A DNA stretch of 38,548 nucleotides from Pseudocoprococcus catus (GTDB lineage Bacteria > Bacillota > Clostridia > Lachnospirales > Lachnospiraceae). Below, one piece after another: positions 15,297 through 23,543 of this stretch. Location of the stretch: assembly GCF_019734885.1 (NCBI RefSeq), contig NZ_JAAXCM010000017.1, positions 1 to 38,548 of the forward strand, read 5' to 3'. The notes under the pieces were generated by a model. The model was not told the DNA's origin and ran no database searches. It saw nothing but the letters and a program-made list of their open reading frames with translations. How positions within the stretch are numbered: position 1 is the first letter of the stretch; each line of letters starts with the position of its first letter. The position numbers were made by a program, and so were the translations under genes.

Positions 15297-16652
15297 TTAG
15301 TCCAAATGATGCTGCCAGTCGGCTTTGAACAGGAAGATCAGAAACAGGATGGTACTGCATCCCCATGTCAGCGGATAGGCCCAGGAAATCATCTGAAAAA
15401 CCGGGAAGAACCGGAGTGCTGTGGTGACGTAGACGATACGCAGGCCGCACCAGAAAAGCAGCATTCCCGCCATTGGTACAACAGCATAGCCGCAGCCCCT
15501 CATGACACCGGCAGCGCAGTGGGAAAAGGCCAACAGGAAAAAGAACAGACTGACAATATGGGCGTGAATAGTGCCGTAGGCAATGGCTTCCTGTGTACTG
15601 CCGAAAATCTTCAGTGCATATGGAATAAAAAAGTAGATCAGAAGTCCGGTAACCTCAGCAGTGATCATGCCAAATAAGATGCCGAAAACGGCGCCTTTTT
15701 TGGCACGATGGTATTGCCTGGCCCCCAGGTTCTGACTGACAAAGGTCGGAAGTGCCATGGCCATACTCATGATCGGAAGGAAAACGAATCCCTCAATCTT
15801 GGAGTAGGCCCCCATTCCGGACATAGCGTAAGCGCCGAAGGAATTGATATTCTTCTGAATCACCAGGTTGCCGACGGTGATAACTGCATTCTGAATGCCT
15901 GAGGGCAGTCCCTGATGAAGCACTTGTTTCATCATCCATGCGTGATAGCGGATTTTTCGGAAATCCAAACGGGTATAATCCTTCAATCTGCACATACGAA
16001 ACAGACAGAGAATAACGCTGAGCCCCTGAGAGATAACGGTTGCAACAGCAGCACCTGCAACGCCCCAGTGAAAGGCGGGATGTGCCACAAAAAGCAGATC
16101 CAGAAGAATATTCACAATGGATGAGAACAGCAGATAATAAAGGGGATGGATGCTGTCTCCAAGGGCACGCATGATGGACATACAGATATTGTACATGATA
16201 ACCGTAGACACGCCGCCGAAATAAATCTGGAGATAACTCAGAGCATGGGGCATTACAGAATCCGGTGTACCCATCCACACAAGAAGATGCGGTGCAAGAA
16301 AAAGGCCTGCGGCCGTACCGATGATTGAGGCAATCAGACCCATCAGAAAGTTGGTATGAACAGCTTTGGAGACATTTTCTCCATCCTGGGCACCGAAGTA
16401 GCGGGAGATGATGACGCCGCCGCCGGTGGCAATGCCTGCAAAAAAACCGATAATCAGAAAAACAATTGTTCCGGTGGAACTAACTGCAGCAAAGGCATTA
16501 TTGTCGGCAAAATTGCCGATAACCCAGGCATCCACCATATTATAAAATTGCTGAAGCAGCTGCCCGAGAAACAGCGGAATGGTAAAAGCCAAAATACCGC
16601 CGGGGATTGATCCATTTGTCAGGTCTACACTGCCTGCATTCCTTTTTTGCAT
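15297..16652 (-). CDS. MATE-family efflux transporter
   Basis: A 451-aa integral membrane protein with about 12 helices in two homologous halves. It starts with the family pattern LTNGSIPGGILAFTIPLFLG followed by QQFYNMVDAWVIG and has the second-half counterpart GLPSGIQNAVITVGNLVIQK. MATE proteins export drugs or metabolites in exchange for Na+ or H+; the substrate is unknown. AGAGG lies 6-8 nt before ATG 16652. The gene is transcribed alone, divergent from spo0A, and ends in its own terminator. Confidence 0.92.
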   Translation of the reverse strand: MQKRNAGSVDLTNGSIPGGILAFTIPLFLGQLLQQFYNMVDAWVIGNFADNNAFAAVSSTGTIVFLIIGFFAGIATGGGVIISRYFGAQDGENVSKAVHTNFLMGLIASIIGTAAGLFLAPHLLVWMGTPDSVMPHALSYLQIYFGGVSTVIMYNICMSIMRALGDSIHPLYYLLFSSIVNILLDLLFVAHPAFHWGVAGAAVATVISQGLSVILCLFRMCRLKDYTRLDFRKIRYHAWMMKQVLHQGLPSGIQNAVITVGNLVIQKNINSFGAYAMSGMGAYSKIEGFVFLPIMSMAMALPTFVSQNLGARQYHRAKKGAVFGILFGMITAEVTGLLIYFFIPYALKIFGSTQEAIAYGTIHAHIVSLFFFLLAFSHCAAGVMRGCGYAVVPMAGMLLFWCGLRIVYVTTALRFFPVFQMISWAYPLTWGCSTILFLIFLFKADWQHHLD

Positions 16653-16811
16653 AAAAAACCTCTTTTTCTAAAATTGCTGTAATTGTTCTTAATAGTTCAA
16701 CTATAAAGTGTATCATGTTTTGCAGAGATGAGCAAGAAATATACAGATAAGTAGGAAAAATCGGAAAAATATCAGATTCGGCAAAGATTGTTTTGGAAAA
16801 TCGATGAAATA

Positions 16812-16829
16812 TTTGACAATTTGTCGTGT
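16812..16829. promoter_or_regulatory. Candidate pair of Spo0A boxes (inverted)
   Basis: TTTGACAATTTGTCGTG holds the palindrome GACAA-T-TTGTC. The minus strand reads ATTGTCAAA, eight of nine matches to the 0A box TTTGTCRAA; the plus strand reads TTTGTCGTG, seven of nine. It lies about 90 nt before the spo0A -35 and suggests autoregulation or control of the divergent MATE gene. The rest of 16653-16994 shows only the spo0A promoter. Confidence 0.5.
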
Positions 16830-16919
16830 GTTTCGATGCAAAATGACGATAAATGGTTATTTAAAAAAATTTTTTTCAAAATCCTGTCACAAATCGTTCC
16901 TTTTTGCGATTGGTAATAA

Positions 16920-16948
16920 TTGAGACATTCTTTTTTTGATAATATAAT
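16920..16948 (+). promoter_or_regulatory. SigA-type promoter of spo0A
   Basis: TTGAGA (16920-16925) and TATAAT (16943-16948) are separated by exactly 17 nt, 46 nt before the start codon. A separate sigma-H promoter, as in Bacillus, could not be identified with confidence. Confidence 0.8.
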
Positions 16949-16994
16949 ACATTTAAACACTTGGTGAAAAACAAGGAAAGAGGGAGGTTGTTGT

Positions 16995-17795
16995 ATGACG
17001 AAAATCAATGTTGCAATCGTTGACGATAATGAAAGAATGATTGGCCTGCTTGATGCCATATTAAAGACGGACAAGAATATTGAGGTCATAGGCAGGGGGG
17101 ATGATGGTGTGAAGGCATTGGATATTATCCGTAATCAGGAACCGGATGTTGTCCTTTTGGATCTGATCATGCCGAAACTTGATGGACTTGAAGTTATGCA
17201 GCAGGTGAATAGGGATACATCATTGAAGAAAAGACCGGCATTTATTGTTATATCGGCCATTGGTCAGGAGAATATTACGGAGAATGCATTCAGTCTCGGT
17301 GCTATGTACTATATTATGAAGCCTTTTGAAAACGACATGATTCTTCGAAGGATCCATCAGGTCACGGAAAAGCAGATGCTTCAGCCGGTACACCAGATTA
17401 AAGGCAGAACAGTAGAATATGTATCTGAATACAGAGAGAAGAATCTGGAAGCAGATGTGACAAATGTGATTCACGAAATTGGTGTGCCGGCGCATATAAA
17501 AGGGTATCAGTATCTGCGGGATGCGATCATTATGTCAGTGGAAGATAAAGAGGTGATTAATTCTATTACGAAAGTGCTGTATCCGACCATTGCCAAAATG
17601 AATAAAACAACGCCGAGCCGCGTGGAGAGGGCTATTCGGCATGCCATTGAGGTGGCATGGAGCCGGGGCAAGATGGATACCATTGATGAGCTTTTCGGTT
17701 ATACGATACATACCGGAAAGGGAAAGCCGACAAACAGTGAATTTATTGCATTGATTGCGGATAAGATTCGATTGGAATATAAAAACAGAAAATAG
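16995..17795 (+). CDS. spo0A: Stage 0 sporulation response regulator Spo0A
   Basis: Master regulator of entry into sporulation; phosphorylated, it binds 0A boxes. The 266-aa protein has a receiver domain (acidic pair Asp10-Asp11, phospho-acceptor Asp56 in LLDLIMP, Lys109 in MKPF) and the Spo0A C-terminal DNA-binding domain, including the highly conserved [26 protein letters not shown] lies 8 nt before ATG 16995. No spoIVB precedes it, as is often seen in other Clostridia, so it is an orphan between a MATE gene and glgA. Its presence indicates an endospore-former lineage, although it does not prove that this strain sporulates. Confidence 0.97.
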   Translation: MTKINVAIVDDNERMIGLLDAILKTDKNIEVIGRGDDGVKALDIIRNQEPDVVLLDLIMPKLDGLEVMQQVNRDTSLKKRPAFIVISAIGQENITENAFSLGAMYYIMKPFENDMILRRIHQVTEKQMLQPVHQIKGRTVEYVSEYREKNLEADVTNVIHEIGVPAHIKGYQYLRDAIIMSVEDKEVINSITKVLYPTIAKMNKTTPSRVERAIRHAIEVAWSRGKMDTIDELFGYTIHTGKGKPTNSEFIALIADKIRLEYKNRK

Positions 17796-17799
17796 TATT

Positions 17800-17829
17800 T
17801 TGCGGATTTTTTGCTTTTATTGTTATAAT
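17800..17829 (+). promoter_or_regulatory. Candidate promoter of glgA
   Basis: TTGCGG (17800-17805) and TATAAT (17824-17829) with an 18-nt spacer lie about 90 nt upstream of the glgA start. The flanks are very A/T-rich, so other -10 placements, such as near 17840, are possible. Confidence 0.55.
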
Positions 17830-17917
17830 TTTTGATGTATAATAAAAATAACCAAAAAATATCTGATAATATTTGAATTATACAGTAAAATTTCAATAAC
17901 AGGAGGAGCAGAGCCTT

Positions 17918-19366
17918 ATGAAAAAAATCCTTTTTGCGGCATCGGAAGCGGTACCTTTTATCAAAACAGGAGGGCTGGCTGATGTAGTCGGATCACTGCC
18001 AAAGGCGTTCAATAAAGAAGAGTTTGATGTGAGGGTTGTATTGCCGAAATATCGTGTGATACCGGAATATTTTCATCAGCAGATGGAGTATATGACGAAT
18101 TTTTATATCAATCTTGCAGGACGTATGATCTATGTCGGTGTCTTTCAGATGGTGCTGGATGGTGTAACATTTTACTTTATTGATAATGAATATTATTTCT
18201 CCGGAGATAAGATTTACGAAGATGGTCTGTGGGATCTGGAGAAATTTGCTTATTTCAGTAAGGCTGCCCTAACAATGCTTTGTGTCATCGATTTCAGACC
18301 GGATATTATTCATTGTCACGACTGGCAGACAGGTCTGGTGCCGGTCTATTTGAAGAATGAATTTTGGGATAGTTCTTCATACAGTGATTTTTATCAGAAT
18401 ATGAAAGCTGTGATGACTATCCATAACCTGAAGTTCCAGGGCGTATGGAATATAGATGATATGATGCAGGTAACAGGGCTTCCGGGTTATCTGTTTACAT
18501 CTGATAAGCTGGAGGCTTATCAGGCAGGTAATTACCTGAAAGGTGGTCTTGTCTATGCAGACTGGATCACAACAGTCAGCGGCGAATATGCCAATGAGAT
18601 CAAGTATCCGTTTTATGGTGAAGGGCTGGATGGCCTGATGCGGGCCAGATCAAATAATCTTTCCGGTATAGTGAATGGCATTGACTATGATGAATACAAT
18701 CCTGAGACAGATTATTTGCTTGTGCACAATTATTCACCATACGATTTTAGGACAGAGAAGGTATACAACAAGACAGCACTGCAGGAAGAGCTTGGAATGC
18801 GGGTTGACGGCGGAAAGTTTATGATCGGCCTTGTTTCCAGACTGACAGATCAGAAAGGTATGGATCTGATCGACTGCGTCATGGAACAGATCTGCTCAGA
18901 GGATGTACAGTTTGTCATTCTGGGTACCGGTGATCAGCGCTATGAGAATATGTTCAGATATTTTGAGTGGAAGTACAAGGACAGAGTTTCTGCAAGTATC
19001 TGTTATGACAATACGCGTTCACACAGAATTTATGCGGCCTGCGATGCATTTCTTATGCCGTCGCTCTTTGAGCCATGCGGCCTGAGTCAATTAATGAGTC
19101 TCCGCTACGGCACACTGCCGATTGTCAGGGAGACAGGCGGACTGAAGGAAACAGTGGAGCCATACAATGAGTATACAGGAAGCGGTACAGGATTCAGTTT
19201 TGCTAATTATAATGCACATGAGATGCTGAATGTGATTGAGTATGCCAAGTCTGTTTATTATGGTGACAGAGAAGCATGGAACCGCATTGTGGACAGAGCC
19301 ATGGCGGCAGATTTCTCCTGGGGCAACTCAGCGAGAAAGTACGAAGATCTGTATCGTTCATTATAA
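17918..19366 (+). CDS. glgA: Glycogen (starch) synthase, GT5
   Basis: It transfers glucose from ADP-glucose to the growing alpha-1,4-glucan chain in the cytosol. The 482-aa protein has the N-terminal ADP-glucose signature KTGGLADVVGSLPKA near residue 16, HDWQTG and the C-terminal GT-B half with GLVSRLTDQKG and PSLFEPCGLSQL, then ETGGLKETV carrying the catalytic Glu. The length is normal. AGGAGG lies 11 nt before ATG 17918. No glgB, glgC or glgP gene lies beside it, so the other glycogen genes must be elsewhere. A strong terminator follows. Confidence 0.96.
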   Translation: MKKILFAASEAVPFIKTGGLADVVGSLPKAFNKEEFDVRVVLPKYRVIPEYFHQQMEYMTNFYINLAGRMIYVGVFQMVLDGVTFYFIDNEYYFSGDKIYEDGLWDLEKFAYFSKAALTMLCVIDFRPDIIHCHDWQTGLVPVYLKNEFWDSSSYSDFYQNMKAVMTIHNLKFQGVWNIDDMMQVTGLPGYLFTSDKLEAYQAGNYLKGGLVYADWITTVSGEYANEIKYPFYGEGLDGLMRARSNNLSGIVNGIDYDEYNPETDYLLVHNYSPYDFRTEKVYNKTALQEELGMRVDGGKFMIGLVSRLTDQKGMDLIDCVMEQICSEDVQFVILGTGDQRYENMFRYFEWKYKDRVSASICYDNTRSHRIYAACDAFLMPSLFEPCGLSQLMSLRYGTLPIVRETGGLKETVEPYNEYTGSGTGFSFANYNAHEMLNVIEYAKSVYYGDREAWNRIVDRAMAADFSWGNSARKYEDLYRSL

Positions 19367-19408
19367 GATGGATAGAAATATGAATTAGGAACTAAAAAGT
19401 GATGGGAA

Positions 19409-19454
19409 AACTGCCCGGGCAATCACATGATGAAATTGCCCAGGCAGTTTTTTT
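19409..19454 (+). terminator. Rho-independent terminator of glgA
   Basis: AACTGCCCGGGCAAT (19409-19423) pairs with ATTGCCCAGGCAGTT (19435-19449) with one mismatch, followed by seven T (19448-19454). It lies 43 nt after the glgA stop codon. Confidence 0.9.
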
Positions 19455-19507
19455 ATGTAATAAGAGCGTGCCCAGCAAAGCTGGGGCACGCTCTTATTAC
19501 ATAAAAA
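19450..19507. repeat. Long palindrome fused to the glgA terminator T-tract
   Basis: TTTTTATGTAATAAGAGCG and GTGCCCAGC (19450-19476) pair with GCTGGGGCACGCTC and TTATTACATAAAAA (19480-19507). The stem is about 27 bp with one bulge and a loop of AAA. The T-tract of the preceding terminator forms the base of this stem. It would be an efficient structure on either strand. Confidence 0.8.
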
Positions 19508-19602
19508 GGCACTAACGCGCCTGTAATGCGCACTCGCGCAAAGATGTAGATTGTCGCAAGCGACCGCGCTCGGCGCGAGAATGTGCTTTGGCACATTCTT
19601 TT
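19508..19602. repeat. Hairpin-rich G+C segment after the glgA terminator
   Basis: This gene-free segment holds successive short hairpins: GTCGC-aa-GCGAC (19553-19564), CGCGC-tcg-GCGCG (near 19566-19578) and GAATGTGC-tttg-GCACATTC followed by TTTTT (19579-19603). The last has terminator shape on the plus strand. A similar string, GTGCCTTGGCACATTC, occurs at 14534-14549 in the aspS 5' UTR. Confidence 0.6.
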
Positions 19603-19614
19603 TAAAGTGGATGA

Positions 19615-20139
19615 TTAATGTCGGATCATAAGTGTATGGATCAGGTAGTCATAGACATCACCATGTCGGTTGCGCCAATTATCACAGATGGCTGTCGCCT
19701 GATCTTCATCAGTGACGTTTAATGTGATGCCGACGAGAAGTTCCTTCTTATCGTGAATTTCGCAGCGGACAATATAGCAGTCCTTCTTATCTTCATAATA
19801 ATCAGCGGTGACTTCATTCTCGCTTCTCAGGTGATACTTGTGCTCATTGAAAAACTGGTCGATCTCAGTCTTGATCTCCGCTGGAATCTTGTAGCCGAAG
19901 AATTCCAGTGTTTCTTCACCGGACTGGTTCATAGAATAGTAGGAGTTGTTGTGAATATGTTCCGTGCGGATCAGTTCAGTATCCGAAAGGTCATGAAGTG
20001 CCTGCTGAAGGGTGAAATAATTCGTATAGCCCTTGTCCAGGATAAATTCTGAAATTTGGGAATTTGTCAATGGAAAATCAACCTTATTCAGCATGTAAAG
20101 CACCATTAATTTGTAAAGCATAAGTGTATCCTGACTCAT
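19615..20139 (-). CDS. DUF4364 family protein
   Basis: A 174-aa cytosolic protein typical of Lachnospiraceae and related Clostridia. The N-terminal half looks like a winged-helix domain (TLMLYKLMVLYMLNKVDFPL, then NSQISEFILDKGYTNYFTLQ, QALHDLSDTELI), which suggests a DNA-binding or regulatory role. The C-terminal half is an alpha/beta domain of unknown role. I chose ATG 20139, because AAAGGAG lies 10 nt upstream; a longer frame to 20205 would overlap the upstream gene. It follows the radical SAM gene by 17 nt, so they form an operon. Confidence 0.85.
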   Translation of the reverse strand: MSQDTLMLYKLMVLYMLNKVDFPLTNSQISEFILDKGYTNYFTLQQALHDLSDTELIRTEHIHNNSYYSMNQSGEETLEFFGYKIPAEIKTEIDQFFNEHKYHLRSENEVTADYYEDKKDCYIVRCEIHDKKELLVGITLNVTDEDQATAICDNWRNRHGDVYDYLIHTLMIRH

Positions 20140-20156
20140 AAAACAAAAACTCCTTT

Positions 20157-21113
20157 CTATTGCAGATAACAGCGCCCCTGCCATGTATTGCGGATCTTCA
20201 TACAATGATGAATATGATTAAGTACTTGCTTCTTATTGCGGCTCCAGTCGGGGGCGGCCAGTATATTCTTCGGTCCGTCGCCGGTAATGCGATGAATGAC
20301 CATCTCAGGCGGCATCAGCTCAATACAGCGGATGAGGATATCGGTGTATTCATCCAGTGTGAGTGTTTGAAATGACTGTCCCAGATAGTCGGTATAAAGG
20401 TCAGTGCCTTTAAGAACATGAAGCAGCTGAAACTTGACGCCCTGTATAGGCTGATGAGCGATATAATCGGCGGTAGCCTGCATGTCGTCAGTAGTTTCTC
20501 CGGGAAGGCCAAGAATAACGTGGGTGATGACCTCAATGCCTCTTTCATGAAGCTCACAGACGGCTGTATCATAGACTGACAGTGGATAACCGCGCCGAAT
20601 ATAATCCGCTGTATGAGGATGAATGGTCTGAAGACCAAGCTCGATCCATACAGGCTTGATCTGATTCAGCTCAGATAAAAGATCAAGGACCTCAGGCGAC
20701 AAACAGTCCGGACGGGTGGCAATGGAAAGAATAGCTACTTCCGGGCGGCGGATGGCTTCTGTATAAAGAGACCGAAGACGTTCAATATGGTCGTAAGTAC
20801 CTGTAAATGCCTGAAAATAGGCGATATAACAAGGCATCGGGGATTCCTTGCTGCCAACCTCAAGCTTCCCGGAAAGCCGCTTCCCTGCAAGCAGCTGTTT
20901 GCCTTCTTCAATCTGTTCGGTAATAGAGAGCCGTCTGGATGCAGCAAAATCTCCGGAACCGCCGGCACTGCAGAAAATACAGCCTCGTGTATCAATGTGT
21001 CCGTCTCTGTTGGGACAGGTAAAGCCGCCGTCAAGGGCAATCTTATAAATCTTGTGCCCGTACCGGGCCTTCATCTCATAATCAAGAGAGTGGTAGCGTT
21101 TATCTGCCCACAA
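20157..21113 (-). CDS. Radical SAM protein, TIGR01212/YhcC family
   Basis: A 318-aa iron-sulfur enzyme that uses S-adenosylmethionine. After WADKRYHSLDYEMKARYG comes the cluster region CPNRDGHIDTRGCIFC, with three Cys in the extended spacing of this family, then the SAM-barrel elements GGSGDFA, ATRPDCL, ELGLQT and HVILGLPGET. The family's substrate is not established. The likely start is TTG 21113, 9 nt after AGGAGG; this gives the usual family start, and the upstream in-frame residues look non-coding. A promoter with a consensus spacer lies about 120 nt upstream. DUF4364 follows in the same transcript. Confidence 0.9.
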   Translation of the reverse strand: MWADKRYHSLDYEMKARYGHKIYKIALDGGFTCPNRDGHIDTRGCIFCSAGGSGDFAASRRLSITEQIEEGKQLLAGKRLSGKLEVGSKESPMPCYIAYFQAFTGTYDHIERLRSLYTEAIRRPEVAILSIATRPDCLSPEVLDLLSELNQIKPVWIELGLQTIHPHTADYIRRGYPLSVYDTAVCELHERGIEVITHVILGLPGETTDDMQATADYIAHQPIQGVKFQLLHVLKGTDLYTDYLGQSFQTLTLDEYTDILIRCIELMPPEMVIHRITGDGPKNILAAPDWSRNKKQVLNHIHHCMKIRNTWQGRCYLQ

Positions 21114-21233
21114 AACTGCATTCCTCCTGGTTTGTATAAATGGCACGAAACATAATAAGTGTCTGAGAATAACGGATGTTTCGCAATAGCTTGATACAAA
21201 AGTATGTTGAAGCATACTCAAAATACTATATCT

Positions 21234-21262
21234 ATGATAGCATAGCTGACGGATTTATGCAA
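21234..21262 (-). promoter_or_regulatory. Promoter of the radical SAM / DUF4364 operon
   Basis: Minus-strand TTGCAT (21257-21262) and TATCAT (21234-21239) with a 17-nt spacer. In the leader a small hairpin AGTATG/CATACT (21211-21228) is followed by TTTT. The rest of 21263-21398 shows no gene. Confidence 0.7.
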
Positions 21263-21398
21263 ACAGATGTGTGTATGCAAACAGGAACAGAGCGAAGATA
21301 AAGTGAAGTCCTGACTCAAGGGTATATGGTTATTGATGTTGATTTCGTCAAAGAGATGTATGCCGGCATAATAGCATATCGTGTTTAATAACTATGAA

Positions 21399-21583
21399 AA
21401 AGTTCGGTCAAAAACTACAAAAGGGATTCCTGAGGATGTCATTCCGCACAGGTGCTTCAACGCTTACCGGTACTTAGGCAGTGTATTTTACTGCCTTATG
21501 TACCGCTGTTAGCGTTGGCAACGCGAGTGTGCCTGTGCGGAATAACTCCTCAGGAATCCCTCTATGGTCTAGGCCCGAACTTT
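21399..21583 (-). ncRNA. Large structured palindromic element, copy B (3' of gdhA)
   Basis: The outer stem is AAAGTTCGG (21399-21407) with CCGAACTTT (21575-21583). The second is AGGGATTCCTGAGGA (21422-21436) with TCCTCAGGAATCCCT (21547-21561), perfect over 15 bp. The third is ATTCCGCACAGG (21441-21452) with CCTGTGCGGAAT (21532-21543). The core between 21450 and 21535 aligns with copy A, with AACGCT/AGCGTT and GGCAGT/ACTGCC in place of AGCATT/AATGCT and GATGCT/AGCATC. On the minus strand it starts 5 nt after the gdhA stop and is followed by TTTTTC, so it may also terminate gdhA transcripts. Confidence 0.7.
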
Positions 21584-21588
21584 AATTT

Positions 21589-22923
<1,335 letters not shown>

Positions 22924-23003
22924 TCATCCTCCTTATATTGACCTGCCAACGGACAAAATCCGCAGCAAAGTATGTTCAGTGGAATTCATTCTTTCCATTG
23001 ATG

Positions 23004-23032
23004 ATTATAATATAGATTAAGTAATAATTCAA
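23004..23032 (-). promoter_or_regulatory. Promoter of gdhA
   Basis: Minus-strand TTGAAT (23027-23032) and TATAAT (23004-23009) with a 17-nt spacer, about 87 nt before the start codon. Confidence 0.8.
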
Positions 23033-23543
23033 TCTTTTTTCACTTTAATCTGTAAAAAAATAGGAATTTTGTTAAAGTTTTCCTTCATAAAAGAACTTCT
23101 TTGGTGATAAAGTGGATATAAAGCAGATGAAATTGCAGGAAACAAGCCAGAAACTTTCAAATTGTAAAAAATTGTAAATAATATAAAATGGTTTTTCGTG
23201 CATATTTTCGGTCTGCATCGGCAGTTAAATGGAAGAGGATTTTTGTTTATGATTCTGAAAAGAAAATAAAAAAGAAAACTTGGGCTTTTTATTTTTGCTG
23301 ATTTCATATATAATGGTAAAAAAGAATTATTCAGTCTTTCTTAATTATTAAAAGTATCGTAAGATGCTTTGTTCTTATTTTGTTATATAGAAATTATAGA
23401 AGATTCAACGATTGATTACCCAATTTTAATATTTTTAGAGATATGAATATTTGTTAAAAACTGGAGTTCAGCTGTATCCATACAGTGCAGAATTTGGCTG
23501 TGTCGGATACAGTAAGAATTTGTCAGCAGATAAGGAGGCTTTT
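23033..23543 (+). other. A/T-rich gene-free region, probable rho promoter and leader
   Basis: More than 500 nt with no credible gene. A TATAAT at 23309-23314 could be the -10 of rho, but no good -35 stands 17 nt before it. The following 230 nt would be a long rho leader, plausible because rho genes are often autoregulated by attenuation. I see no riboswitch or convincing hairpin here. An in-frame ATG-less extension of rho up to 23451 is judged non-coding. Confidence 0.4.

Noticed and set aside
16740-16800. Sigma-H type promoter before spo0A
   Set aside because: AGGAAAAAT at 16752 recalls a -35 element, but no matching GAAT-type -10 at the right distance was convincing.
23451-23543. 31-codon N-terminal extension of rho
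   Set aside because: ATG 23544 has a perfect AAGGAGG at the right distance and gives the normal Rho start; the extension has no ribosome binding site.
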